Under the pieces are notes generated by a model. That model searched no databases and was not told the origin of the DNA. It saw only the letters and a program-made list of their open reading frames with translations. 64,000 bases of DNA from an uncultured Alphaproteobacteria bacterium. Lineage in GTDB: Bacteria; Pseudomonadota; Alphaproteobacteria; Rhizobiales; Beijerinckiaceae. Shown here one piece after another: positions 1-8,403 of this stretch. The position numbers were made by a program, and so were the translations under genes. The first letter of the stretch is position 1. The number at the start of each line of letters is the position of its first letter. Location of the stretch: positions 186,001 to 250,000 of the forward strand of contig CALKHP010000052.1 in the NCBI GenBank assembly GCA_937988775.1, given 5' to 3'.

Positions 1-38
1 TTCGTATCGGCCGGGATGACGAAGCGGCCATCGCTCAT
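1..38 (-). CDS. addA: AddA helicase-nuclease, first codons only (partial)
   Basis: Only the first 12 codons lie inside the window (MSDGRFVIPADT), running off the left edge. The ATG overlaps the stop of addB in an ATGA, as expected for translationally coupled addB-addA. The peptide resembles the N-terminus of alphaproteobacterial AddA, which begins with a short 'xVIPxxT' segment before the Walker A helicase motif. AddA is the ATP-dependent helicase and nuclease subunit that works with AddB in RecBCD-like end resection during double-strand break repair. The identification rests mainly on context, because no domain is visible in so short a piece. Confidence 0.6.
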   Translation of the reverse strand, partial: MSDGRFVIPADT

Positions 39-3000
39 GCCTCGCCCTCCTCGCCATCGTCATCGGCGGCACCCGCCGTCTCCGACCATTCCTTGACGCG
101 GGCGAGATGGTCGTAATCGCCGAATTCCTGGCGCTTGCGCGGCATGCGCCGCGACAGGTAACCCTCGGCCGGGTCGCGGTAGCGCGTCAGCGTCTCGATC
201 AGCTTCGCCAGATGCGCCTCGCACAGCGCCTGCAAGGTCTGGTCCTTCGGCTGGATGGCGCGCTCCTCTCCGCCGGCGCCACGGCCGGACAGCCGGAGAT
301 AGATCAACTCGGCGACCTCACCGGCCGGCACATCCTTGAAGGCGCCGCCGGCGATCATCGCCGCTTCGAGGGTGAGCTGCGGCGAACGCCCGGTGACGAC
401 CTCGGCGACACCCGGCGGCATGCCGGTCTTGTAATCGATCACGGCGAGGCGGCCGTCGCGCATCAGGTCGATGCGGTCGGCCCGGCCGGTGAGCCGGAAG
501 GCGCTTGCATCGCCGAGCGTCAAGGCGAGCGCGCCGGAAATCTCGACGCTGCTGCGCATGGTATCGGCGGCGCGCGCCTCCTCCCAGCCGGCGAGCCAGG
601 CGGCGATGCGCAGGTAGCCCGGCCACCAGAAACCGGCAACCTCCGGATCATCCATGAACGGCGCGAACACGGTGCGGCCGGCGGCGAGCAGGCGGGCATG
701 GCGGTCGCCATCCGCATCCGCACGCATAGAGGCGTGCAGCGCCTCATGCACGAGATTGCCGCGATCGGCCGCTGTGAAGCCGGGCGCAAGCGCCTCGAGG
801 GGGGCGAGATCGAGGATATGGCGGGCGAAGATGGCATAAGGGTCGCGGTACAGCGTCTCGATGGCGGTGACCGACAGGCGCTGCGGCCGCAAAGCCAGCG
901 GCGGCGTCGGCGCCGGAATCGCCCTCGCCCTGGCCGCTGCCCGCCACGTCATGTGGCCGGTCGAGCCGGCGGGCGAGTGCCAGCGTCGCCGCGCCACGCA
1001 TGCACGCAGGGTCGATATGCGCACCGCAAAACGCCGACAGTCGCTGCAGGAAGCGCGCCGGCACGCTGGGTGCGCCCTCGACGCGCATGGCGCGGGTCAG
1101 CACGACCTCTGGCGCGCCGAGCCCTTGCGCGAAATCATGCGCGGTCTGGCCCAGCCGGCGCTCGGGCGGATCGAGGCCGAGTTCGGCGCGCATCTGCCGG
1201 TTGAGGAACACGTCGTTGCGCGCCGCCGGCGGCCAGGTGCCCTCGTTCAGGCCGCCGAGCACCACAAGATCGACCGAGAGCAGGCGCGCTTCCAGCAGGC
1301 CGAAAATGCGCAGGCGCGCATGGCCACCGCCGCGCGGCGGAATGGCGACGCCGGCCAGCAGCGCATCGAGCAGGCCACCAAAGCTGCCCGGCGCCAGCAC
1401 CAGCCCGCAGCCGCCGGTCTCGACGATCTCGTCAAGCCGCGCCAGCAGGGCGGCGCCATCCGGCCGGGCGGCGAAGTCATGGTCGGCGGCCTCGCGTTCC
1501 GTCAGGGCGGCGACGCTATCGCCGAGCGCGCGCGCGCCATCGTGGATCGGGCACTCGGCCGCCAGAGCCGTGGCCAGCGGCGCCAGCGCGGCGGCAAGAC
1601 GCTCGAGCAGCGCTCCGGCCGCGGCAAGGCGGCCGGCGTCGATGCGGCGCAGTGGCGCCGGGCTGCGGCCATCGACGGCGCGCGCGCCGGCGCCCCCGAG
1701 CGCGACGCTGAGGCCGGCGAGCCCCGGTTTCAGGCGCTGGCCGCGCAGCACGGCGATTTCGAGCGCGGCGCGGGCGGCCGCCAGACGCGCCGGCGGCCAG
1801 CCGAGCGCCAGATCGCGGTGGGCAAGCAGTTGCACCAGCGCGCCCGCCGCGAAATCGCTCTCGACCACGGCGAGCGCGAGGCGGGCGAGGCTGCCGGCCG
1901 GGCTCAGCGCCAGATCCGCGCCGGCGCTATCCTCGGCCGCGATATCCCAGCGCGCCAGTTCGCCGGCGACGCGCCGGGCAAGCTGGCGGTCGGGCGTGAC
2001 CAGCGCCGCGGTGCGGCCGGCATGTTCGAGCGCGCCGCGCAGCGTCAGCGCGATCGCCAGCGCCTCCTCATGCTCATCCGTCGCCTCGACCAGCGTGACG
2101 CCGGCCAGCGCCTGCGTGAAAGTCTCGGGCGCGATGCGCGTGCGTGCCGCCAGCCAGTCGTCGGTGCGCTCGGCCGGGCGCAGCGCCTGCGATACGATCG
2201 CGGCGCGCTGCTCCAGCGCCATCGGCGGCCAGCCGAGCACGCGCACCGCGCCGCGCGGCACCTCGAGCCGGTCGATCAGGCGCTTCAGCGCCGCCTGCGG
2301 ATGGCCGGCGCGCCCTGCATCCATGCCCTTTTCGTCGCGTCCGCCGACTGCCTGCCAGCCGGCCTCGTCCAGCGCCGTATCGAGGCCGGGCAGCACGACG
2401 GCGCCGGCCGGCAGATGCGCGATGACCCGCATCAGCCGGGCCGTGGCGGGGATCGAGCCGGTCGAGCCGGCGACGATCACCGGCGTCATGGGCGGATTGG
2501 CGCTCAGGCGCTCGGCCTCGGCGGCGAGCAGCGCGTTCTGGCGCGCCGCTGCCTCCTCGAGATGCTGCTCGGCGAGATGGCGCGGCCAGGTCTCGCTGAC
2601 GATGGTCAGGAAATCGGCGGTCAGACGCCAATAGGCGTCGTGATCGGGCGCAAGCGAGGCAAGCCGCGACCACGGCACGCCGGACAGGATCAACTCGTCA
2701 ACAAGGCCAGCAAGTTCGCCGGCAAGGCCGAAAGCGTCGCCAAGCGTCGCGCCCACCGCCAGCGCCTCGGCGCTCTCGCGGCCGGGCACGGCGAGGGCGC
2801 GTTTGACGCCGGCGCTCCAGGCGGCGGTCAGTCGCGTCAGGTGGAAGCGCCGTTCCAGATCGGCGAGCGCGTGCGGGGCATCCGCCAGCCCGGCCGCATC
2901 GTCGAGCAGCAGCCCGTCCTCGATCTCGCTCAATCCGCCGAGCGGCCGGATGCGCGGCAGCAGCACCGGCCGGCCGGCGGTCCTGGCGAAGGCGGCGCGC

Positions 3001-3182
3001 AAACCCTGCGCCGCGCGCCGCGTCGGCACGTAGATCACGGCATCGGCGAGCGCGAAAGCGTCGTCGCGCAACGGCGCCGGCAGGCCGAGTTTCCCGTCGA
3101 GCAGGGAGGTTGCCAGCACGTCGAGGAAATCGACGCCGGCCGGGATCGTCAGCAGGTTGGCGCTGGGGCGCAGGCCGCTCAC
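35..3182 (-). pseudogene. addB: AddB double-strand break repair protein, interrupted by an apparent frameshift
   Basis: The N-terminal frame starts at a GTG at 3182 (MSGLRPSANLL), overlaps the preceding gene by GTGA and carries the inactive helicase-like part of AddB. It keeps homology down to about 940 and then reads nonsense to a stop at 744. The correct continuation (ALRPQRLSVTAIETLYRDP) is in the neighbouring frame and runs to 35. It includes the nuclease residues GRADRIDL and DYKTG and the usual 'DHLARVKEW' tail. The change of frame corresponds to one extra base, or two missing, somewhere around 915-955. Joined, the product would be about 1,048 residues, normal for AddB. Without the join the nuclease domain is lost. 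The AddAB complex resects DNA ends for RecA loading. A sequencing error is as likely as a real mutation, since addA still follows in phase. Confidence 0.8.
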
Positions 3183-3907
3183 AACACGTGGTCGGCGATG
3201 CAGGCATTGGCCTCATCGACCGCCGCCGGCGTGCCAACATGCATCCACCAGCCGTCGAGGCGCAGGCCGAACAGGCGGTTGCGGGCGATGGCCTCGTCGA
3301 ACAGCCGGTTGAGCGAGAAGCGCTCCGGCATGGCGGCGAACAGTTCGCGCTTCCAGATACCGGCGCCGGCATAGGCAAACGGCGTGACCTCGCCCGGGCG
3401 CGGGCGCCGGAGCCGGCCGGCCTGGTCCATGGCGAAATCGCCGCGATTGCCCCAGCCGACCGAGGTCGTGGTCGGGGCGAGCAGCAGCAGGATATCCATC
3501 TCGTCCGGCTGCCAGGCCTCGATCAGCAATTCGAGATTGGAGCGCGGGCCATCGACCCAGATCGCATCGGCATTGAGCACGAAGAAGGTCTCGCCGAGTT
3601 GCGGCAGGGCCTTCAGCACGCCGCCGCCGGAATCGAGCAGGCGCGCGCGCTCGTCGGAAATGGCGATGGCCGGCCGCTTGCGCGCGGCCAGATGGGTTTC
3701 GAGCATATCGGCGAGGTAATGCACGTTGACGACGGCGCGCGACACGCCGGCATCGGCGAGCTTGTCGAGCAGGATGTCGATCATCGGCTGGCCGCCGACC
3801 TCGATCATCGGCTTCGGACGATCGTCGGTGAGCGGGCGCATGCGCGTGCCCAGTCCCGCCGCCAGCAGCATGGCGCTATCGATTGCCACGGGATTGTCGA
3901 TGGTCAT
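3179..3907 (-). CDS. murU: MurU-like sugar-1-phosphate nucleotidyltransferase
   Basis: A 242-residue nucleotidyltransferase of the GT-A fold. The signature GLGTRMRPLT...RPKP is at residues 18-32, the metal-binding Asp of LNAD is near residue 114, and a C-terminal 'WMHVGTP' segment is typical of the family. Its length matches N-acetylmuramate-1-phosphate uridylyltransferases. It starts 6 bp after the fused tsaE/kinase gene and overlaps addB by 4 bp, so the genes are co-transcribed. In Pseudomonas and Caulobacter, MurU converts the product of the kinase AmgK to UDP-MurNAc for peptidoglycan recycling. The upstream neighbour carries an AmgK-like domain, so the same pair is inferred here. A mannose-1-phosphate guanylyltransferase cannot be excluded on motifs alone. 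Confidence 0.8.
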   Translation of the reverse strand: MTIDNPVAIDSAMLLAAGLGTRMRPLTDDRPKPMIEVGGQPMIDILLDKLADAGVSRAVVNVHYLADMLETHLAARKRPAIAISDERARLLDSGGGVLKALPQLGETFFVLNADAIWVDGPRSNLELLIEAWQPDEMDILLLLAPTTTSVGWGNRGDFAMDQAGRLRRPRPGEVTPFAYAGAGIWKRELFAAMPERFSLNRLFDEAIARNRLFGLRLDGWWMHVGTPAAVDEANACIADHVL

Positions 3908-3913
3908 GGGGCG

Positions 3914-5473
3914 TCACGTCTCGGCCGGCGGCTCGAAGAGGATCGGCAGGCATTGCTCGTACCAGGCCTTGAGCGCGGCGAGATCGGGATGGGCAAGGCA
4001 GCGCAGGAGATACTGCTCCACGCGCGGCAGGTGTTCGAGATACTGCGATTTGCCGTCGCGCACCTGAAGCCGCGTGAAGATGCCGAGGATTTTCGTGGCG
4101 CGCTGGGCGCCGAGCGCGGCATAGGCGGTGGCGAAGCGCGACAGGTCGAAGCCCCCGTCCTGCGCCTGCCGGGCGCGCGCATATTGCGTCAGCAGTTGCA
4201 GTTCGAGGCGCGGATCGACGGTGACGCGCGCATCCTGCAACAGCGAGACGACATCATAGGCCGGGTGGCCGATGACGGCATCCTGGAAATCGAGCAGGCC
4301 GATGCGCGCCGTGCCCTCGCGCTCGGGCAGCCACATCAGGTTCGGCGAATGGTAATCCCTGAGCGTCCAGCTGCGCTCGCCCTCGACGATCTCGGAGAGC
4401 AGGCCGCGCCACAGGTTGACGAAAGTGGCGCGCGCCGAGGAGGAGATGTTCTTGCGCGCGATATGCGGCAGGTACCAGTCGGGCAGCAGCTCGACCTCGA
4501 TGAGCAGCGCGTCGAGATCGTAGGGCTGGATGGTGTAATCCGCCTCGCCCGCGACCGGCAGGGTCGCCGGCTGGTCGAGCCCGTGCAGCTTCGCCAGCAA
4601 TGCCGTCGCTTCCTCGTAGCGCTCGGGCACCGGCGCGCCGGCCTCGGCGATGAAGGCATCGCCGAAATCCTCGATGATCAGCAGGCCGGTCTTCAGGTCG
4701 GCGGCACGAATGGCCGGGGCCGAGAAGCCGCGCGCCGCCAGGCCGCCCGCCATGGCGACGAAGGCGGTGACATTCTCCGCCAGCCGCGCGATGGTGCTGT
4801 AGGACTTGCCCATCCTGATCGGCGGCCCGTCGGGCGCGGGCGGCGAAATCATCATGATCGCGGTCTCGCCGCCACGCGCCAGGCGCTCGTAGACGCGGTG
4901 GCCGGCATCGCCGGTGACATGGGCACGGTCGGCGCCGCGCCAGTCCGCCTGGTCGAGGATGCGGTCGATCGCCTTCATCGTCTGCACGCGGGCCGCGAAA
5001 CTGCCATGGCCGGTGACGACGAGCACGCGATGCTCGGCGCCCTCCTCCGGCTCGAGGATCAGCGCCAGGTCCATGCGGTCGGGCGCGAGTGCGCTACCGG
5101 CGCGATCCGGCCATTCCACCAGCACGAGCGCGCCGTCGGCGGCCTCGTCCCAGCCGAGTTCCACCAGTTCGGAGGCATGCTTGATACGGTAGAGATCGGC
5201 ATGCACGACGCGCATTCCCGGCGCGTCATAGACCTGCATCAGCGTATAGGTCGGGCTCGGCACCTCGAGGGTCGCATCGTCGAGCAGCGCGCGGATCATG
5301 GCGCGCGCCAGCGTGGTCTTGCCGGAGCCGAGATCGCCCGACAGCGTGACGAGGTCGCCGGGGCGCAACGCGCCGACCAGTTCCTGCGCCACCGCTTCGG
5401 TGGCGGCGAGGCTGGAGAGATCGACGACCCAGCTTGTCTCCCGCGAGGGCTGGGGGCGAGGCTCTTGCGCCAT
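3914..5473 (-). CDS. tsaE: Fused TsaE ATPase and AmgK-like aminosugar phosphotransferase
   Basis: Two domains in one 519-residue chain. Residues about 20-155 are TsaE, the ATPase of the t6A37 tRNA-modification complex, with Walker A GDLGSGKTT near residue 47 and the conserved PSPTYTL segment. Residues about 165-510 are an APH-type kinase with catalytic loop LRDYHSPNL (Asp near 373, Asn near 378) and metal-binding LLDFQD (Asp near 395). The kinase half resembles AmgK, which phosphorylates MurNAc/GlcNAc at the anomeric position, and the next gene is MurU-like. This TsaE/phosphotransferase fusion is known in alphaproteobacteria. The ATG at 5473 is chosen over a TTG one codon earlier because a GAGAGG ribosome site precedes it at good spacing. 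The gene begins 11 bp after the divL stop. Confidence 0.88.
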   Translation of the reverse strand: MAQEPRPQPSRETSWVVDLSSLAATEAVAQELVGALRPGDLVTLSGDLGSGKTTLARAMIRALLDDATLEVPSPTYTLMQVYDAPGMRVVHADLYRIKHASELVELGWDEAADGALVLVEWPDRAGSALAPDRMDLALILEPEEGAEHRVLVVTGHGSFAARVQTMKAIDRILDQADWRGADRAHVTGDAGHRVYERLARGGETAIMMISPPAPDGPPIRMGKSYSTIARLAENVTAFVAMAGGLAARGFSAPAIRAADLKTGLLIIEDFGDAFIAEAGAPVPERYEEATALLAKLHGLDQPATLPVAGEADYTIQPYDLDALLIEVELLPDWYLPHIARKNISSSARATFVNLWRGLLSEIVEGERSWTLRDYHSPNLMWLPEREGTARIGLLDFQDAVIGHPAYDVVSLLQDARVTVDPRLELQLLTQYARARQAQDGGFDLSRFATAYAALGAQRATKILGIFTRLQVRDGKSQYLEHLPRVEQYLLRCLAHPDLAALKAWYEQCLPILFEPPAET

Positions 5474-5484
5474 CAAAAATCCTC

Positions 5485-8016
5485 TCAGGCGGCGGCGCGG
5501 GCGGGTTCACCGCCGCTGATGGGAAAACGGCAGGTGACAGTGGTGCCCTGCCCCTCGACGGAATCGAGCGCCACGGTTCCCCCATGAAGCTCGACGAAGG
5601 AGCGCACGATGGCAAGCCCCAACCCGGCCCCCTTGTTGGCCCGCCCGATGGTATGCGTCTCGAAGCGCTCGAACACCTTCTCGATGATCTCGCGCGGGAT
5701 GCCGCTGCCGTGATCGGACACTTCCAGCAGCACGGACCCCTGCTCGGCGCGCGCCTCGACCCGCACCGTCTGGCCGGCCTGCGAATAACCGATGGCGTTT
5801 TTCACCAGGTTGAACAGCACCTGCCGGATGCGCTTGCCATCGGCGACAAAGCGCGCGGCGGAGGGATCGATCCTGACCGCGACCTCGACATGGGCGCTTT
5901 CGATGCGCTCACGCAGGCCGGCAATGGCGGCATCGACGGATGCTTGCACGTCGACCGTGTCGAAATCGAGTTCGACGCTGCCGGCATCGATATTGGCGAG
6001 GTCGAGAATATCCTCGACCAGCGCCTTGAGCGTCTCGGAGGAGGAGGCGATATGGCTCAGATACTCGGCCTGCGGCGCGGTCAGCGGACCGGCGGCGCCG
6101 GCGGCGAGCGCCTCCGAGAAGCCGGTGATGTTCTGCAGCGGCGTGCGCAGCTCGTAGGACACGGTCTGCACGAAGTTGTTCTTGATCTGGCCGGCCGCCT
6201 CCAGCGCATCGTTGCGCTCCTTGAGCATGCGCTCGGCATGCACCGAATCCGACACGTCGGCGAAGGTGATCAGCGTCGCGCCATCCGGCAGCGGCGCGGT
6301 GGCGCAATCGATCACCATGCCGTCGGCGCGCTCGGTGCGCTGCGTCATCGGCTCGCGCGCATCCTGCAGGCCGGTCACCGCCTTGAGGATCGCGGCCCAG
6401 ACCGGATCGGCGGCATGGGCCGCGCCCGAGCACGCGATCACGGCGTCGATATGCGGGTTGCCCGCCAGCTTGGCCGGATCGATGGCCCAGATGCGCGCGA
6501 AAGCCGGGTTGGAGAGCTTCAGCCGGCCATCGGAGCCGAACACGGCGACGGCCTCCTTGAGCGTATCGAGCGTTTCGCCCTGCACGCGGGAGAGCGCGTT
6601 GACGCGCGATTCGAGATGGAAGCGCTCGGTCACGTCATCGAACAGATAGGTGACGCCGCCCTGCGGATTGGGGTTGGTGACGACGCGCAGGGTGCGTCCG
6701 TCCGGCAGGTACCACCAGTTCTCCAGCGTATCGAGCGTGTGATAGCCCTCGAGCACGGCACGCTTCCAGCCACGGAAATCGGCCTGTTCGGGCAGGCGGC
6801 GCTCACTGCGCAACCGGTCGAGGATCTCGCCGTCGCCGGGCCGCGCCGCCAGGAAGGTGGCGTCGAGCTGCCACAGCGCGCGGTAGGCCTCGTTGTAGAA
6901 TTGCAGGCGCTGGGCAGAATCGAAGATCGCCACCGCCGCCGGAAGCTGATGCAGCGTGCGGACGTGGTTCTCGATCTGGCTGGCGAGGCCGAGCCGGATC
7001 GCCTCGCGTTCGGTGATATCGGTGGCGATACCGCCGCTGCCATGCTCGAGCGCCACGTCGACAATATCGAAAACGAGCTTGTCGCCGCCGGCGACGGTGG
7101 CGGTGCGGCCCTTGAACGGCGCGCCGGCCGCGCGCAACTGGGCCGCCTCGGTGCGCGTAGCGATATCGACCAGTTCCGTGCCGTGCTCGACCGCGACCGC
7201 AGCGCTCGCCGCCTCGACGGCGCGGGCGTAGGCGGCGTTGACCCAGCTCAGCCGGCCATCGGCGCCACGCAGCCAGAGCGGCTGGGGAATGGCATCGAGC
7301 AGGCCGTTCAGCCCCGCGACCTCGCGCTGCAAGGCCTCGAAGCGATCTTCCAGTTCGGCAAGCGCGGCGCGCTCGGCCGTCAACTCGCGCAGGCGCAGCA
7401 GCGCCCGGCCGGCGAAGGTCAGCCCCTTGATATCGATATAGCGCCCGGCCGTGGTTTCCACCGTCATGGCGAAACCCTCGCCCTGGCTCTTCAGGCGATC
7501 GACGGCGTGATCGAGAGCGCCGGCCTGCGGCGCGGGCAACCAGCTTCCGAAGCCGAGCAGGCGGCGCGGAATCGCCAGGCCAAGCACGCCCAGCACATCG
7601 CCAATGATCTCCGGCTCGGCCTCGCGGCCGGACCAGGTGACGAGAATTTGCTGCTCGGAGGCGAGAATCAGGTCGGCGCGCTCCTTCTCGAGCGAGAGCT
7701 CGGCGATGCGCGCCTTCTGCCGGGCGTCCTGCGCGACCCATTTATGGCGGCCGCGCACATGGACGATCGCGGTCGTGGTGGCGAACACCACCAGCCCGAC
7801 GAGGCTGAGGCCAAGCACGCCCTGGTGATCGGGATGGGTCAGGGCGGCGGCATCGAAACCAAGGCGCAGGCCGAGGCTGTCGAGCCCAGCCGCATGCGCC
7901 GCGGAGCCGGCCGCCGCCAGCGTCAGCCCGGCCGGAAGCAGGCGGCGCAAGGACAAGGCCGCCCGATGCGCCACGGTTTTCGAATCTGGCCGCCCGGGAG
8001 CGCGCCGCTCGCCCAT
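5485..8016 (-). CDS. divL: DivL-type PAS pseudo-histidine kinase
   Basis: An 843-residue membrane-anchored kinase-like protein. Two hydrophobic stretches lie near residues 22-44 and 67-88, followed by several PAS-like modules (about 235-340, 350-465 and 480-590), a DHp helix, and an ATPase domain with N-box (NLVKNAIGYS), G1 (DHGSGIP) and GAGLGLAI motifs. The H-box reads VSYELRTPLQN, with Tyr621 in place of the phospho-accepting His. The codon at 6156-6154 is TAC. That substitution is the hallmark of Caulobacter DivL, which controls the CckA-ChpT-CtrA phosphorelay through DivK binding rather than by classical autophosphorylation. ATG 8016 follows an AGAGGGCGG ribosome site. A CtrA-type box lies about 115 bp upstream. 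The tsaE/kinase gene follows closely. Confidence 0.82.
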   Translation of the reverse strand: MGERRAPGRPDSKTVAHRAALSLRRLLPAGLTLAAAGSAAHAAGLDSLGLRLGFDAAALTHPDHQGVLGLSLVGLVVFATTTAIVHVRGRHKWVAQDARQKARIAELSLEKERADLILASEQQILVTWSGREAEPEIIGDVLGVLGLAIPRRLLGFGSWLPAPQAGALDHAVDRLKSQGEGFAMTVETTAGRYIDIKGLTFAGRALLRLRELTAERAALAELEDRFEALQREVAGLNGLLDAIPQPLWLRGADGRLSWVNAAYARAVEAASAAVAVEHGTELVDIATRTEAAQLRAAGAPFKGRTATVAGGDKLVFDIVDVALEHGSGGIATDITEREAIRLGLASQIENHVRTLHQLPAAVAIFDSAQRLQFYNEAYRALWQLDATFLAARPGDGEILDRLRSERRLPEQADFRGWKRAVLEGYHTLDTLENWWYLPDGRTLRVVTNPNPQGGVTYLFDDVTERFHLESRVNALSRVQGETLDTLKEAVAVFGSDGRLKLSNPAFARIWAIDPAKLAGNPHIDAVIACSGAAHAADPVWAAILKAVTGLQDAREPMTQRTERADGMVIDCATAPLPDGATLITFADVSDSVHAERMLKERNDALEAAGQIKNNFVQTVSYELRTPLQNITGFSEALAAGAAGPLTAPQAEYLSHIASSSETLKALVEDILDLANIDAGSVELDFDTVDVQASVDAAIAGLRERIESAHVEVAVRIDPSAARFVADGKRIRQVLFNLVKNAIGYSQAGQTVRVEARAEQGSVLLEVSDHGSGIPREIIEKVFERFETHTIGRANKGAGLGLAIVRSFVELHGGTVALDSVEGQGTTVTCRFPISGGEPARAAA

Positions 8017-8129
8017 CAACCCGCCCTCTTGTCACCAGCCCCAAGCGCCGCCCGCGCCGAATCACCCCGCGCCGGCACCGCCTCGAATCAGGCTCACCAT
8101 ACCTTTCGCCCGACTCAGTCAGGAAGTGG

Positions 8130-8144
8130 TTAATGCCGGCTTAA
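8130..8144. promoter_or_regulatory. CtrA-type box TTAA-N7-TTAA upstream of divL
   Basis: The sequence TTAA-TGCCGGC-TTAA matches the full CtrA consensus TTAA-N7-TTAA of alphaproteobacteria. It sits about 115 bp upstream of the chosen divL start, in otherwise GC-rich intergenic DNA. DivL acts on the CtrA phosphorelay, so a CtrA site here would make a feedback loop. The motif match is seen; binding is inferred. Confidence 0.5.
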
Positions 8145-8236
8145 TCGAAGAAATTTCCGGCGATTCGGGGCGATTCAGCGCAAATCCACATCTAGCGGGC
8201 GACGGCGGCCCAAGCAGCTATATGTAGACGCGCAGA

Positions 8237-8263
8237 CAAAAAGGCCCCGGCATGCCGGGGCCT
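8237..8263 (-). terminator. Rho-independent terminator downstream of ahcY
   Basis: A perfect 22-nt palindrome (AGGCCCCGGCA and its complement) spans 8242-8263. Read on the minus strand it is followed by five T residues (8241-8237). It lies about 140 bp past the ahcY stop and separates this long operon from divL. Confidence 0.8.
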
Positions 8264-8289
8264 CTTCGCGTGTCTGTCTTTGCACTCCG

Positions 8290-8363
8290 CCTCATCCTGA
8301 GCTTGTCGAAGGATGGTCCGGAAAGCGCCAGGCTGGAGCATGCTTCGACAGGCTCAGCATGAG
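8290..8363. repeat. Dispersed 'cctcatcctgag' inverted repeat, copy 1
   Basis: Two arms of about 26 nt (CCTCATCCTGAGCTTGTCG... and its near-complement ending ...GCTCAGCATGAGG) face each other with about 20 nt between them and three mismatches. The same element recurs at 34313-34396 and 54351-54434. It lies between the ahcY stop and its terminator. The 8020-8403 gap otherwise holds only the CtrA-type box and the terminator. Confidence 0.85.
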
Positions 8364-8403
8364 GGGGAGTTTAAGCGGGAGTTCAGAAAACTGACGCGCC
8401 TGC

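Noticed and set aside
744..914. C-terminal tail of the first addB frame as a genuine protein end
   Set aside because: It is Arg/Pro-rich and unlike AddB, whereas the neighbouring frame continues the family sequence exactly.
861..8133. Long open frames on the plus strand opposite addB, the tsaE/kinase gene and divL
   Set aside because: They are antisense to strongly conserved genes and are Arg/Gly/Asp-rich low-complexity translations typical of high-GC DNA read on the wrong strand.
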